NCBI GenBank assembly: GCA_022340305.1
Contig: JAJDOF010000043.1
Span: 1-59,828, forward strand
Direction: 5' to 3'
DNA length: 59,828 nt
Source of the DNA: Gammaproteobacteria bacterium
Lineage (GTDB): Bacteria > Pseudomonadota > Gammaproteobacteria > GCA-001735895
The notes beneath the pieces were generated by a model. That model was not told the DNA's origin. It made no database searches and was given only the letters and a program-made list of their open reading frames with translations. Within the stretch, counting starts at the first letter, position 1. Each line of letters opens with the position of its first letter. A program made the position numbers and the translations under genes. Below, piece after piece: positions 29,980-38,540 of this stretch.

Positions 29980-30669
29980 ATGCACCAGACGATGAATCAG
30001 TTACTCGACAACATCACCTGGTTCACCCTCACCGGTCCGCACGCCGTGTACGCCTCCGGCACGCAGGATGCGCGACGATACGCCGCTGGCTTTTCCCCCA
30101 TCATCGGCTTTGCCGATCCTGCGCGTCCCGACTTCGACGCGCTGGCAGCCTGTTGTAAACCCGATGAGCAACTTTACTGTCCGCAATGGAACGGCGCAGC
30201 GCCCGCGGACTGGCGCATTCATGTCGAAAAAGTCATGTTCAGGATGATCTGGGGGGCAGCGATACCCGAAGCCGATGAGTTTCCCGAGGCGACCAGCCTT
30301 GGCCCACAGCATGCGGCCCAGGCGCTTGAACTGGCACAGCTGACCAATCCCGGGCCTTTTGGACCGAGAACCATCGAGCTGGGCGAATACTTTGGCTGGT
30401 TCGAAGACGGCCGGCTGGCGGCGATGGCCGGTGAGCGCATGCACGCGGGCACGTTGCGCGAGGTCAGCGGTATTTGCACTCACCCTGATTTCCGCGGTCG
30501 CGGACTGGCGCGCCGCTTGACCCTGAAACTGATTCGCCGCGCGATGCAGCGCGGCGAAACCCCCTTCCTTCACGTCATGGGCGACAATCCGGCAGCGCGT
30601 CAGCTCTACCGAAATATGGGTTTCCGCGACTACTGCGAAACGACGGCACGCATTATTTCCCTGCGTTGA
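29980..30669 (+). CDS. GNAT family N-acetyltransferase
   Basis: A 229-residue protein with the FR47-like acetyltransferase fold in its second half: LREVSGICTHPDFRGRGLARRL is the acetyl-CoA binding motif (V-C-THP-x4-GRG-A) at about residues 157-178. HVMGDNPAARQLYRNMGF is the C-terminal motif. The first 110 residues are a family-typical N-terminal domain of unknown ligand. I used the ATG at 29980; an ATG at 29992 is possible. The longer frame to 29797 reads through the repeat cluster and is rejected. The acceptor is not known. Confidence 0.88.
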   Translation: MHQTMNQLLDNITWFTLTGPHAVYASGTQDARRYAAGFSPIIGFADPARPDFDALAACCKPDEQLYCPQWNGAAPADWRIHVEKVMFRMIWGAAIPEADEFPEATSLGPQHAAQALELAQLTNPGPFGPRTIELGEYFGWFEDGRLAAMAGERMHAGTLREVSGICTHPDFRGRGLARRLTLKLIRRAMQRGETPFLHVMGDNPAARQLYRNMGFRDYCETTARIISLR

Positions 30670-30843
30670 ATTTTGGCGGCAGTATACCGGCAGCGAGGTT
30701 GGTGATTCACCTCTTCTCCAGCCGCTATACTTTCCCAGACCCCAGGATCTGATCACCCTACTCGAGCTCGCAAACCGCCGGGCGGCAATTCATTTATTTA
30801 TCAACCGGTATAAAATCCTCGCAATGGCTTTTCCTATTCCCGT

Positions 30844-31422
30844 CTATTTCGACTCATTTTTGTCAATCACCTCGAAACAGGCCCGTAACAGCTGTTTTAG
30901 CCTGGCGATCCCCAGGCGTTTCATCCGCGCCATGTTTCGCAGGGGGATCCGGTCCGTATCCGGATAATTGGCAATGCTTCGTTCGAGGCTCTGCTCGCGC
31001 AGCAGGTGCAGCATCGGATAGGGTGAGCGATTGGTGTAGTTCTCGACGTCATCGGCAGCGGTTTCCGCGAACTGGTACTGCGGATGAAAGCTGGCAAGCT
31101 GGTAAATGCCCTCCACGCCTGTCGCGCGCAGCAGATCGTCGGCAGCTTCGAGAAACTGGTTATAGTCGGCAAAATCCTGCAGTACCCGCGGGTGAATGAG
31201 CAGGGTGGTTTCAATAGCCGGATTCGTATCCAGCAACTCCAGCTCGGCCTGCAAACTCGCCAACAGTTCTGCCTCGGTTGCCGCCGGGGTGACGACAAAG
31301 CGGATGCGCTCCTGCAGCAGTTCCCGGCCCGCAAATGGACAAAGATTCAGGCCGACGACGACAGTCTCCACCCAGTAGCGCACAGATGCCGTAATCGCGT
31401 CAGGATCGGTTAGGTCAGTCAT
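30844..31422 (-). CDS. DUF1415 family protein
   Basis: A 192-residue soluble protein that matches the DUF1415 family over its length. Marks are VRYWVETVVVGLNLCPFAGREL at residues 14-35, LLIHPRVLQDFADYNQFL, YQLASFHPQYQFAET and the strongly conserved SPYPMLHLLREQSLERSI near residue 135. The function is not established. It stands alone between a GNAT gene and a repeat-rich gap. Confidence 0.92.
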   Translation of the reverse strand: MTDLTDPDAITASVRYWVETVVVGLNLCPFAGRELLQERIRFVVTPAATEAELLASLQAELELLDTNPAIETTLLIHPRVLQDFADYNQFLEAADDLLRATGVEGIYQLASFHPQYQFAETAADDVENYTNRSPYPMLHLLREQSLERSIANYPDTDRIPLRNMARMKRLGIARLKQLLRACFEVIDKNESK

Positions 31423-31500
31423 TGATGAGGATCGAAGCCCCGGTATGTGTGTTCATCAGGTGGCCCGTGCTGGGTGGCCGCTTTAGCTGCGGGGAATTAC

Positions 31501-31810
31501 CGGGACAGTATACAACGACACTTACCTGATAAAAAATATGGTCATTCCCGCGTAAGCGGAAATCTTGAATCAGCTGCTATCCGGTAGTATCAAGACACCA
31601 ATCCGGCGGACCGCCGCTTGCGCGGGTCTGACACCCTTGAGTAAGTACCATCGGGGACAGTATAGAATGGCACTTACTCAGGCTCTAAACTGCTGTCATC
31701 CCGCCCTTGAGCCGGGATCTCATATGGGTGCAACGATCATAAGACCCCGGCTCGCAGGCCGGGATGATTCGTTTATTTTCTTAAGTAAGTGCCATTAGGG
31801 GCAGTATGCT
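31501..31810. repeat. Composite family B ends around a long imperfect palindrome
   Basis: Family B tips occur at 31501 (CGGGACAGTATAC) and 31653 (GGGGACAGTATAG), and an inverted tip at 31798-31810 (GGGGCAGTATGCT region). Between the last two, AATGGCACTTACT (31666-31678) and AGTAAGTGCCATT (31784-31796) are exact inverted repeats. Inside these lie TCATCCCG and CGGGATGA arms. A third AGTAAGTGCCAT copy is at about 35704. Another palindromic stretch, GTCATTCCCGCG, is at 31541. Confidence 0.7.
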
Positions 31811-32135
31811 AATTGCCGAAGCATCGCCCTGTGCCGAGCAGGCCGGGGGGCCGTCTCACCACCAATCGATAACCCGGCACAATCGCACTGGACGCCCGCT
31901 CGGCAGTGACCGGATTCCTGCGCTGGCCGTGTCCGCCAGCGCGGCGAAACTTTTTTTCCTCCGCCGCTATCCGTCGCGCCGATTCGATGCTACCTTTCCG
32001 CTTTGCCAGTGATCGCCGCCGCACGAGAGCGACAATAAAAGTGACGTGTTTCAACGCGTTGCGTGTTCGAGGTTCAGGCGTCTCAGCATTTCGACCGTAA
32101 GCGTGCAGCGCCTCCATAATTGAGAGTTCAAACCG
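31811..32135. other. Gene-free stretch upstream of the EamA transporter
   Basis: About 325 bp without a convincing gene. It opens with AATTGCCGAAGCATCGC, a sequence also found at 56267 behind a family B end, so it may be the remainder of a longer repeat element. A minus-strand frame (102 residues, Arg-rich) has no family features. No clear promoter was seen. Confidence 0.4.
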
Positions 32136-33077
32136 ATGCAGGAAAACCGGCAGGGCGTCATCCTGGTTATTGTCGCGATGACGATATTTTCGGTGCAGGA
32201 TGTGATCATCAAGTTCCTGTCCGACGACATATCGTTATTCCAGGTGCTGTTCTGCCGCTCCAGCATCGGCGCGGTGTTGATCGCCGCTTACCTCAAGTTC
32301 AGCGGTCAACGACTGCAATTCGGCTCCGCCTACCCGCTGCTGAGCATTTTTCGCGGCCTGCTGTTTTTCCTCGGTTACTCGGCGTTTTACTTCGGGCAGT
32401 CCAAGGTGCCGATCGCCAACGCGACGGTGTTGTTTCTCATCAGCCCCTTCTTTATCACGATCCTGTCCATCTTCGCCTTTGGCAGCCTGGTGGGATATAG
32501 CCGCTGGATCACGATGATCATCGGTTTCTCCGGCGTGATCCTGATTGCCCGGCCTGAGCTTGGCGCGTTCAATCCGTTTTACCTGTTCCCGATCGCGAGC
32601 GCCGTCATGTACAGCGTTTCGATGATCATCGCCAAGATTACCTCTGAAAAGGATACCGTCTTTCAGCAGATCCTGTTCATGTACATGGTGACCGCGCTGT
32701 TGAGTGGCGCGATGGGCCTGGCCATCGGGGACGGCGGCTTCGATACCGCGGAATTCGAATCGATCCAGTTCATGACCCGGGCCTGGAATTTCGATGGCCT
32801 GTTCATTAATACAGGCATCGTCGCAATTTCCATGATCGGCACGCTGGCCTACCTGTTGCTGACCACGGCCTATCGCATTTCCGATCCGGCGAAGATTACC
32901 CCGTTCGAATACAGCGGCCTGCTGGCATCGATCGTCTGCGGTTACCTTTTCTGGAGCGACGTGCCGTCGACGAGTGAAGCCATCGGCATGTCGCTGATCG
33001 TGGGTTCCGGCATGTTCCTGTATTACCGCGAGCACCTGCGAGGCCAGGCCGTCGCGGCAGAGACCCCACTGAGATAG
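32136..33077 (+). CDS. EamA/DMT-superfamily transporter
   Basis: A 313-residue inner-membrane protein with ten hydrophobic helices in two EamA repeats. The first starts ILVIVAMTIFSVQDVIIKFLS and contains SLFQVLFCRSSIGAVLIAA and FYFGQSKVPIANATVLFLISPFF. The second contains SAVMYSVSMIIAKITSE and ITPFEYSGLLASIVCGYLFWSD. This family exports metabolites such as amino acids, purines or sugars; the cargo is unknown. No partner gene is evident, and a degraded composite repeat follows. Confidence 0.9.
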   Translation: MQENRQGVILVIVAMTIFSVQDVIIKFLSDDISLFQVLFCRSSIGAVLIAAYLKFSGQRLQFGSAYPLLSIFRGLLFFLGYSAFYFGQSKVPIANATVLFLISPFFITILSIFAFGSLVGYSRWITMIIGFSGVILIARPELGAFNPFYLFPIASAVMYSVSMIIAKITSEKDTVFQQILFMYMVTALLSGAMGLAIGDGGFDTAEFESIQFMTRAWNFDGLFINTGIVAISMIGTLAYLLLTTAYRISDPAKITPFEYSGLLASIVCGYLFWSDVPSTSEAIGMSLIVGSGMFLYYREHLRGQAVAAETPLR

Positions 33078-33093
33078 CGCAATAAATGGGGAT

Positions 33094-33170
33094 GGGCCCC
33101 AGACCATCCTCGACAGGTTAAGTATCCTGTCCCTGGAATTGTTCCCATCCAAATTAACTTTGGTCTGTCA
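33094..33170. repeat. Degraded composite repeat: family B end inside family A
   Basis: A GGGCCCCAGACCA left arm and a right arm AACTTTGGTCTGTCA (33156-33170) are family A-like. Between them TTAAGTATCCTGTCCCTGG (33118-33136) is a family B right end with one or two changes. It is an old nested insertion or a recombinant. Confidence 0.45.
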
Positions 33171-33265
33171 TTTATATTGACGGAGAAACGTAAGCCATCC
33201 CGCAGTTGCGTCGGTCGCGCTCAGCAGCGAAACTAGCACCTATTATTTCCCACGGCCTGTTATCG

Positions 33266-34087
33266 ATGGAACTCATTGTTTTTGACCTCGACGGAACGCT
33301 GCTCAATCGGCGGTCGGCGATATCGGATTACACCAGCGAAACGCTGAAGCTGTTGTCGAGGCGCGAGATTGCCTACACGGTGGCGACGGGCCGCACGCTT
33401 CACGGTGCGCGGGCAATACTGGAAGGCCATTGCTTCCCTCTGCCGCAGGCTTACAAGAACGGCGTGATGATCTGGCATCCACAACAGCAAATGTTTTCGA
33501 GCAGCACGACGCTCACCGCGGCCGAACTCGAAAACGTTGTCCAGGCCTGTATCCACCAGGGGGTGACGCCGTTCGTCTTCACCCTGGACGAAGACGAGGA
33601 AAGCACGGTTTACCACCCGGTATTGCAAACGGAGGCCGACCTCGAGCTGGTTCGGGGCTTCGGTATCGAGGGAAATGTCCGGGTGCGCGCGCTCGACGAA
33701 TTGCCGGCAGATGCCGCCGTCACCCATGTCAACTCGATCGGGGCGGCCAATGCCATCAAGGCCGTCGTGCACAGCGTCGAAGATGAAGCGCACCTGGTGG
33801 CGTATTCCGGCCTCGCCCGGGAGGGTGCCGAGTGGCACTGGCTGGATGTCCATCACAGTGACGCCAGCAAAGGTGGTGCCATCAAAACGCTGAAGGAGTT
33901 ACTGGGCCTGGAACGCGTCATCTGTTTTGGCGACAGCGATAACGACCTCAGCATGTTCGAAGCCGCCGACGAGGCTTACGCCCCGGCCAATGCCAACGAC
34001 GCCATCAAAGCCGCGGCAACGGCGGTCATCGGACATCACGACGAGGAAGGCATCGCCCGTTTCCTGCGCGAACGGTTTGCACTGTGA
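33266..34087 (+). CDS. HAD-superfamily phosphatase, Cof type
   Basis: A 273-residue cytoplasmic phosphatase of the IIB (Cof) subfamily. Motif I is VFDLDGTLLN (nucleophile Asp and acid Asp), motif II lies at TVATGRTL, Lys of motif III at SKGGAIKTL, and motif IV is FGDSDNDLSMFEAA. The cap domain is in the middle, between about residues 85 and 190. Substrates of such enzymes are sugar phosphates, nucleotides or FMN/PLP-type compounds; the one here is unknown. The ATG at 33266 is preferred over a frame start at 33206, since the protein then begins MELIVFDLDGT. Confidence 0.92.
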   Translation: MELIVFDLDGTLLNRRSAISDYTSETLKLLSRREIAYTVATGRTLHGARAILEGHCFPLPQAYKNGVMIWHPQQQMFSSSTTLTAAELENVVQACIHQGVTPFVFTLDEDEESTVYHPVLQTEADLELVRGFGIEGNVRVRALDELPADAAVTHVNSIGAANAIKAVVHSVEDEAHLVAYSGLAREGAEWHWLDVHHSDASKGGAIKTLKELLGLERVICFGDSDNDLSMFEAADEAYAPANANDAIKAAATAVIGHHDEEGIARFLRERFAL

Positions 34088-34096
34088 AAAAATCAG

Positions 34097-34152
34097 TGGG
34101 CAGACCAGCTTTATTCCCTGTCAACTCACCAAATTGAACGTGGTCTGTCCCC
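34097..34152. repeat. Family A repeat, 56 bp, diverged left end
   Basis: The left end TGGGCAGACCAGCTTTATT is diverged and the right end AACGTGGTCTGTCCCC is intact. The span is 56 bp, the length of the other family A copies. It lies 27 bp upstream of the SDR gene start. Confidence 0.75.
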
Positions 34153-34179
34153 TATTTTGCTATTTTGCCTATATGAGCC

Positions 34180-35028
34180 GTGACGCAGATTAACGATACA
34201 GCAAAGCGAAGTGTCCTCATCACCGGCTGTTCGAGCGGTATCGGCGAGTGTGTTGCTAAGGCGTTACACGAGCACGGATATCGCGTCTTCGCCAGCGTTC
34301 GCAATCCCGACGACTGCGCGCCTTTCGAACAGGCCGGCATCGAGTGCCTGGTGCTCGATTACGCGGATTCGGCAAGTATCAAATCAGCTGTCGAGCAGGT
34401 ATTGGAGCAGACAGGTGGGCGTTTATATGCCCTGTTCAACAACGGTGCCTATGGCCAGCCCGGCGCCTGTGAAGATCTCAGCCGTGAGGCGATGCGCCAA
34501 CAATTCGAAACCAATGTATTTGGCTGGATGGAGCTTACCAATCTCATCATTCCGGCCATGCGCGCACAGGGCTGTGGCCGTATCATTCAAAACAGCTCAA
34601 TACTCGGATTTGCCGCGATGCCGATGCGCGGTGCGTATAACGCCAGCAAATTCGCCATCGAAGGCTTCAGCGATACCCTGCGCCTGGAGCTTGCCGGGAC
34701 GGATATTCACGTCAGCCTGATCGAACCCGGACCGGTAGCAAGCCGGTTTCGAGCCAATGCTTATCGCGCTTTCCAGCAACACATCGAGGTAGAAAGCAGT
34801 GTGCATCGCGAACGCTACCAGAAAATGATTCAACGCTTTGAAACGAGCGGCAACGTACAGCCTTTTACCTTGCCACCGGAGGCCGTGTTAAAACGTGTGG
34901 TGCACGCACTGGAGAGCAGACGACCCAGGATCCGCTACCCGGTCACCTTCCCAACCTACCTGTTCACCTGGTTAAAGCGCGTGCTGAGCGATCGAATGCT
35001 GGATCGAATACTGCGGCGCGTTGGCTAA
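34180..35028 (+). CDS. Short-chain dehydrogenase/reductase
   Basis: A 282-residue classical SDR. The NAD(P)-binding motif is LITGCSSGIGECVAKAL, the NNAG motif is present as NNGAYG, the catalytic Ser is in QNSSILGF, and the YxxxK pair is in YNASKFAIEGFSDTL. The C-terminal part carries a hydrophobic PVTFPTYLFTWLKRVL that may touch the membrane. The substrate is unknown. The start is GTG 34180; the nearby ATG at 34173 is out of frame and opens a six-codon peptide. A family A repeat ends 27 bp upstream and so falls within the leader or promoter. Confidence 0.93.
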   Translation: MTQINDTAKRSVLITGCSSGIGECVAKALHEHGYRVFASVRNPDDCAPFEQAGIECLVLDYADSASIKSAVEQVLEQTGGRLYALFNNGAYGQPGACEDLSREAMRQQFETNVFGWMELTNLIIPAMRAQGCGRIIQNSSILGFAAMPMRGAYNASKFAIEGFSDTLRLELAGTDIHVSLIEPGPVASRFRANAYRAFQQHIEVESSVHRERYQKMIQRFETSGNVQPFTLPPEAVLKRVVHALESRRPRIRYPVTFPTYLFTWLKRVLSDRMLDRILRRVG

Positions 35029-35064
35029 CGGTAATTGGGAAATAGGTGAAATAGGGGGAAAATA

Positions 35065-35120
35065 GGGGACAGACCACGTTTAATTTGACTGGTTGCAAGG
35101 AATAATTTTGGTCTGTCCCC
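35065..35120. repeat. Family A repeat, complete 56-bp copy
   Basis: GGGGACAGACCACGTTTAAT opens the element and TTTTGGTCTGTCCCC closes it. The core GGTTGCAAGGAATAA is shared with the copy at 35570. AATAG or TATTT flanks it on both sides. Confidence 0.95.
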
Positions 35121-35302
35121 TATTTCCTCTATTTCCCCCGCACATCACCAGGCCCTTGCAGCGCCCTGCAGCGCTATCGGCAGCCCCCGCTGGCACCCAT
35201 GGCCCTGATATCCGCTTATTTTGAGCCCCGTTGATTTGGATCATACCGAAGACCGGCACCGTCTGGATACAATCTGAATATGGCATATAAGGAGTTTCGA
35301 AC

Positions 35303-35506
35303 ATGACTATTAATGAAGGCTTACGACTGATTGCCGGGTTCTTCGTTTTCGCCAGCGTGGTGCTCGGTTACCTGGTATCACCCTGGTTTTTGGCGTTTAC
35401 AGTATTTGTTGCGCTCAACCTGATGCAGTCTGCGTTTACGCGCTGGTGCCCCATGATCTGGTTTCTCGGCCAGATCGGTTTCAAGCGAGAAGCCAGAATC
35501 GACTGA
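35303..35506 (+). CDS. YgaP-like small membrane protein (DUF2892)
   Basis: A 67-residue protein with two membrane helices (LIAGFFVFASVVLGYLVSPW and FLAFTVFVALNLMQSAF) followed by the family-typical RWCPMIWFLGQIG and a short basic tail. DUF2892 domains occur alone or fused to rhodanese; their role is unknown, but the Cys in RWCP is conserved. AAGGAG lies eight bases before the ATG, a strong ribosome site. The gene is bounded on both sides by near-identical family A repeats (35065 and 35570). Confidence 0.9.
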   Translation: MTINEGLRLIAGFFVFASVVLGYLVSPWFLAFTVFVALNLMQSAFTRWCPMIWFLGQIGFKREARID

Positions 35507-35569
35507 AGTTCGTCAACGGACGCGGGCAGCCTTCCCATTTCCGCAAAGTAGAAATCGGTAGGGGAAATA

Positions 35570-35625
35570 GGGGACAGACCACGTTTAATTTGGCTGGTTG
35601 CAAGGAATAATAGTGGTCTGTCCCC
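35570..35625. repeat. Family A repeat, complete 56-bp copy
   Basis: The same length, ends and core as the copy at 35065 with only a few changes, so the two are recent relatives 505 bp apart in the same orientation. Together they bracket the DUF2892 gene. Confidence 0.95.
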
Positions 35626-35773
35626 TATTTTTTCAAGATGCCCACGTTCGTGGGAATGACTCAACAGAAATCGGGAATGACTCGAAATTGATTTGAGCCC
35701 CTGAAGTAAGTGCCATCCAGTCCTGTTTCCTATTTCGCCGCTCGAGCTCTGTCGCTCAAGGCGTCCGTGCCTG

Positions 35774-36559
35774 TCAGTTTTCGTCGAAGCGAATAGCCAT
35801 CAAATCCGAGTGCAGGAATTCATAACCGAGAACGAGTTTCAGCTTGCGATTGTCGATGATCTTGAAAGTGCGATCGGCGCTATCCTCGAAATGCGGTAAC
35901 GGCACGCCCGCCATTTTTGCCGCCTGTGAATAAAATTCCCGCTTGCTCGGGTGTGTATCGGCACAGGCGTTGAAGGTTTCACCCCAGATATCGTTGGCGA
36001 CGATGCGCTCGAGTATGTTGATGCAGTCGTCGCGATGGATCAGATTGACATTGGCATTAGGGTTTTTGACGGTCTTTCCACCCCGAAAAAACCGGCCCGG
36101 GTGGCGACTGCCGCCGATCAGCCCGGCAAAGCGAACGACAGTCGTGCGAAATTGCGCGCTTTGCCGGAACAGGGTTTCGATGATGATCAGCGGATGATCC
36201 GGCGACTCCTCACCCGCCGCTTCAGAAACGGCTTTGCAGCTATCCGGATACACCGAAGTCGAACTCACGAACAGCACCGACTCGATCCCGGATGCTTCGA
36301 TTTTCCGCACCAGGCGCTCGAATCCATCGATGTCCTTGGAGGTGATGTTGACGATCAGCGTGTCCGCCTGCAGAAACGCATCGATATCGTCCAGGGGTTT
36401 ACTGATATCGACGATGCAGGCTTCGCCTGGCAATGCGGCGAGCGCCGGCAGGCGTTCGGCGGACGTAGTCGATATTCTAAGCCGATAACCCTGCGCAACG
36501 AAACGCTCGGCCAACGGCAGCCCGAGCCAGCCGCTGCCCAGAATACTGATGGTATTGAT
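35774..36559 (-). CDS. NAD-dependent epimerase/dehydratase-like protein with an ATC start
   Basis: A 261-residue extended SDR-like protein. The Rossmann start is ISILGSGWLGLPLAERF, and VLFVSSTSVYPD and the YFGG-like RFAGLIGGSRHPGRF follow. The first in-frame ATG, GTG or TTG is a TTG at 36514, which would cut off the GSGWLG nucleotide motif. An in-frame stop lies a short way upstream. The only start that keeps the whole fold is ATC at 36559, which has a perfect GGAGG seven bases before it. Codons after it read I-N-T-I-S-I-L-G, as expected for a family start M-N-T-I. Either a rare AUC initiator is used or ATG has mutated to ATC. The substrate is unknown. Confidence 0.85.
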   Translation of the reverse strand: MNTISILGSGWLGLPLAERFVAQGYRLRISTTSAERLPALAALPGEACIVDISKPLDDIDAFLQADTLIVNITSKDIDGFERLVRKIEASGIESVLFVSSTSVYPDSCKAVSEAAGEESPDHPLIIIETLFRQSAQFRTTVVRFAGLIGGSRHPGRFFRGGKTVKNPNANVNLIHRDDCINILERIVANDIWGETFNACADTHPSKREFYSQAAKMAGVPLPHFEDSADRTFKIIDNRKLKLVLGYEFLHSDLMAIRFDEN

Positions 36560-36566
36560 GGCGCTA

Positions 36567-36571
36567 CCTCC
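36567..36571 (-). promoter_or_regulatory. Strong ribosome-binding site that fixes the ATC start
   Basis: GGAGG on the minus strand, seven bases before the ATC at 36559. It is too far (about 50 bases) from the TTG at 36514 to serve it. Confidence 0.75.
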
Positions 36572-36684
36572 AAAAAATCATAAAGAGAAAAAGAGAGGGA
36601 TTATTTTCACATTCCTCCGTCCTGAAAAAGTTGAGTATACTGCCCCGGGATGGTAATCGACCTATTCAACAGACGGAATCGGGA

Positions 36685-37578
36685 ATGACAGCACCGGGTC
36701 CCTTCATGCGCGGACTTGCCGCTGGCGCCATACTCGCATGGTCTGGTGCGGCAATCACGGCACAACCCTTCGCCGATGTGCATGTGCATTTCAACTGGGA
36801 CCAGCGGGAACTGATCGACGCCGGGCGCATTGTCGAGAAGCTGGCGGCAGCAGGGGTCGAATTCGCGGTCGCCGCGGGAACGCCGTCCGAACTCGCGCTC
36901 GAACTCGCCCGCGCTGCCGGCGGCCGCGTCGTCCCGCTGTTTTCGCCCTATATCCACGAACTGGGGCGCCGCGACTGGCACCTGGACCCGCGCGTCGTCG
37001 CCAGGGCGGAGGCGGGGCTAAGAGCCGGCGACTACCACGGAATCGGCGAGATTCACTTCATGGCCGGGTTTCCGCCACGCGCCGATAACCCCGTGTTTGT
37101 GCAGTTGATGACACTCGCGGGCGAGTACCGGGTGCCGGTGCTGATACACATCGACTCGGGCAATGAAGCGGCATTCCTGGCAATTTGCCGCCGTTACCCG
37201 TCGCTGGACATCCTGTTCGCACACGCCGGCGGTAATCTGCAGGCGATACATATCCGCCGCATCATCAAGGGTTGCCCGAACGCCTGGATGGAATTTTCCG
37301 CGCGCGATCCGTGGCGCTACGACGGACTGGCCGGCGAAGACGGCCGCCTGCGGCCCGAATGGCGCGCCTTGGTGCTCGACTACCCGGACCGTTTCGTCAC
37401 CGGCACCGATCCCGTCTGGCGGGTCACGCGCACACAATCCTGGGATCTCGCCGACGACGGCTGGGATCATTTCGAGCAGCTGATCGCCTGGCATCGCACC
37501 TGGCTCGCAGACCTGCCCGCAGACGTGCGACGCAAGATCAGCGTGGAAAACGCGCGCCGGCTCTTCGGGCGGGAGTAA
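36685..37578 (+). CDS. Exported amidohydrolase-like TIM-barrel protein
   Basis: A 297-residue protein with a probable signal peptide (MTAPGPFMRGLAAGAILAW, cut after ITA or AQP). The fold resembles amidohydrolase_2/TatD: metal motif FADVHVHFNW, a YHGIGEIHFM strand, VPVLIHIDSG, ILFAHAGG and VTGTDPVW near the end supply the expected His, His, His and Asp ligands. This would be a periplasmic metal-dependent hydrolase or decarboxylase of unknown substrate. I used the ATG at 36685; the frame from 36631 adds a polar leader. The gene diverges from the epimerase gene over about 125 bp. Confidence 0.82.
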   Translation: MTAPGPFMRGLAAGAILAWSGAAITAQPFADVHVHFNWDQRELIDAGRIVEKLAAAGVEFAVAAGTPSELALELARAAGGRVVPLFSPYIHELGRRDWHLDPRVVARAEAGLRAGDYHGIGEIHFMAGFPPRADNPVFVQLMTLAGEYRVPVLIHIDSGNEAAFLAICRRYPSLDILFAHAGGNLQAIHIRRIIKGCPNAWMEFSARDPWRYDGLAGEDGRLRPEWRALVLDYPDRFVTGTDPVWRVTRTQSWDLADDGWDHFEQLIAWHRTWLADLPADVRRKISVENARRLFGRE

Positions 37579-37784
37579 CCGTCATGGAGTTATGGTGACC
37601 GTTTACTCTACCCGGAATTTTTGAAATACGATTACCATAAATTAGATGCGCTGGCACTCTATCTGCCGCAGTCACTTTCACGGAGGAGCAAACAGGCTTG
37701 CAGCTGATTTCGGGACGGAGTAATTCGGCAGCATAAAAATCACCCTGCATCTCATTTAATTTCGACACTGGCCCTTTTTATTCT

Positions 37785-38540
37785 TCAGGCTATAAGGATG
37801 ATCGGGCACCGCAGGGCTTTAACCAGCAGCGCCTTGTCCTCGTCCCGGTCGTACCCGGCAAGTATCGCGAAATCGAAATCTGCGCGGCGCTGGCCGAGGC
37901 GCGTCAGCAGTTCTTGCAAGGGTAATCCGACCAACGTGATGCGATGGCCATACTGCCGCCTCCAGCGCCCTTCACCAGACTTTTTGCCATCGCCAGGCTC
38001 GTTCGCAACCAGGGTCAGCTCGATGTTTTCGTGCCCGTAGCGCTCGATCAACATTTTCAACGCCAGCTCCAGTGCCTTCGATGTATCGCCCAGCAACAAT
38101 ATTTTTCGTGCTAGTTGCGGCCGCGTGGATCGCAGCCGCTGCGCCGACGGATTTGCCAGGATGGTGTAAGTCACGTCACTCGCCGGCTGCAGCCCGACGT
38201 CCTGAACCCGGCCGCGCAAGGTGTCGAAACGCCAGGATACCTGAAAGGCTTGCGCCTGCTGCTGCAACGTCTGCCGGAACTGATGTGCCACCAGGCGCAG
38301 CGAACGCTGCATTTGCTCGCTACTGGTGCTGCGTTCGGTTGCCGTGGTCAAGGTGATTTCCCGCGAGCAGGGCAGCCCGGTAATCTGTAGCAGATCCTCG
38401 TCTTCGACGAACAGCCCCTGTAACAGGCTGCCGGCAGACGCCGCCATCGCGACCGCGAGGTTTACGCTGGTGACGGAATAGCTGCCGGCGTCGGCCGCTA
38501 ATACCACCCTGCCCCGATGTTTGCGTGACTGCTTCGCCAT
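37785..38540 (-). CDS. USP-like protein coupled to the Lon-like protease
   Basis: A 251-residue soluble protein. The N-terminus (RGRVVLAADAGSYSVTSVNLA) and the central ARKILLLGDTSKALELALKML resemble the first strand and helix of universal stress protein domains, so a two-domain USP arrangement is likely. It ends ILAGYDRDEDKALLVKALRCPIILIA, also USP-like. An ATP-binding G-x2-G-x9-G(S/T) loop is not evident. Its ATG overlaps the TGA of the Lon-like gene as TGATG, so the two are translationally coupled. A role as a regulator or adaptor of the protease is inference. Confidence 0.72.
   Translation of the reverse strand: MAKQSRKHRGRVVLAADAGSYSVTSVNLAVAMAASAGSLLQGLFVEDEDLLQITGLPCSREITLTTATERSTSSEQMQRSLRLVAHQFRQTLQQQAQAFQVSWRFDTLRGRVQDVGLQPASDVTYTILANPSAQRLRSTRPQLARKILLLGDTSKALELALKMLIERYGHENIELTLVANEPGDGKKSGEGRWRRQYGHRITLVGLPLQELLTRLGQRRADFDFAILAGYDRDEDKALLVKALRCPIILIA

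Noticed and set aside
31809-32117. 102-residue Arg-rich minus-strand frame
   Set aside because: No family features, and its end is read from a repeat fragment; probably chance.
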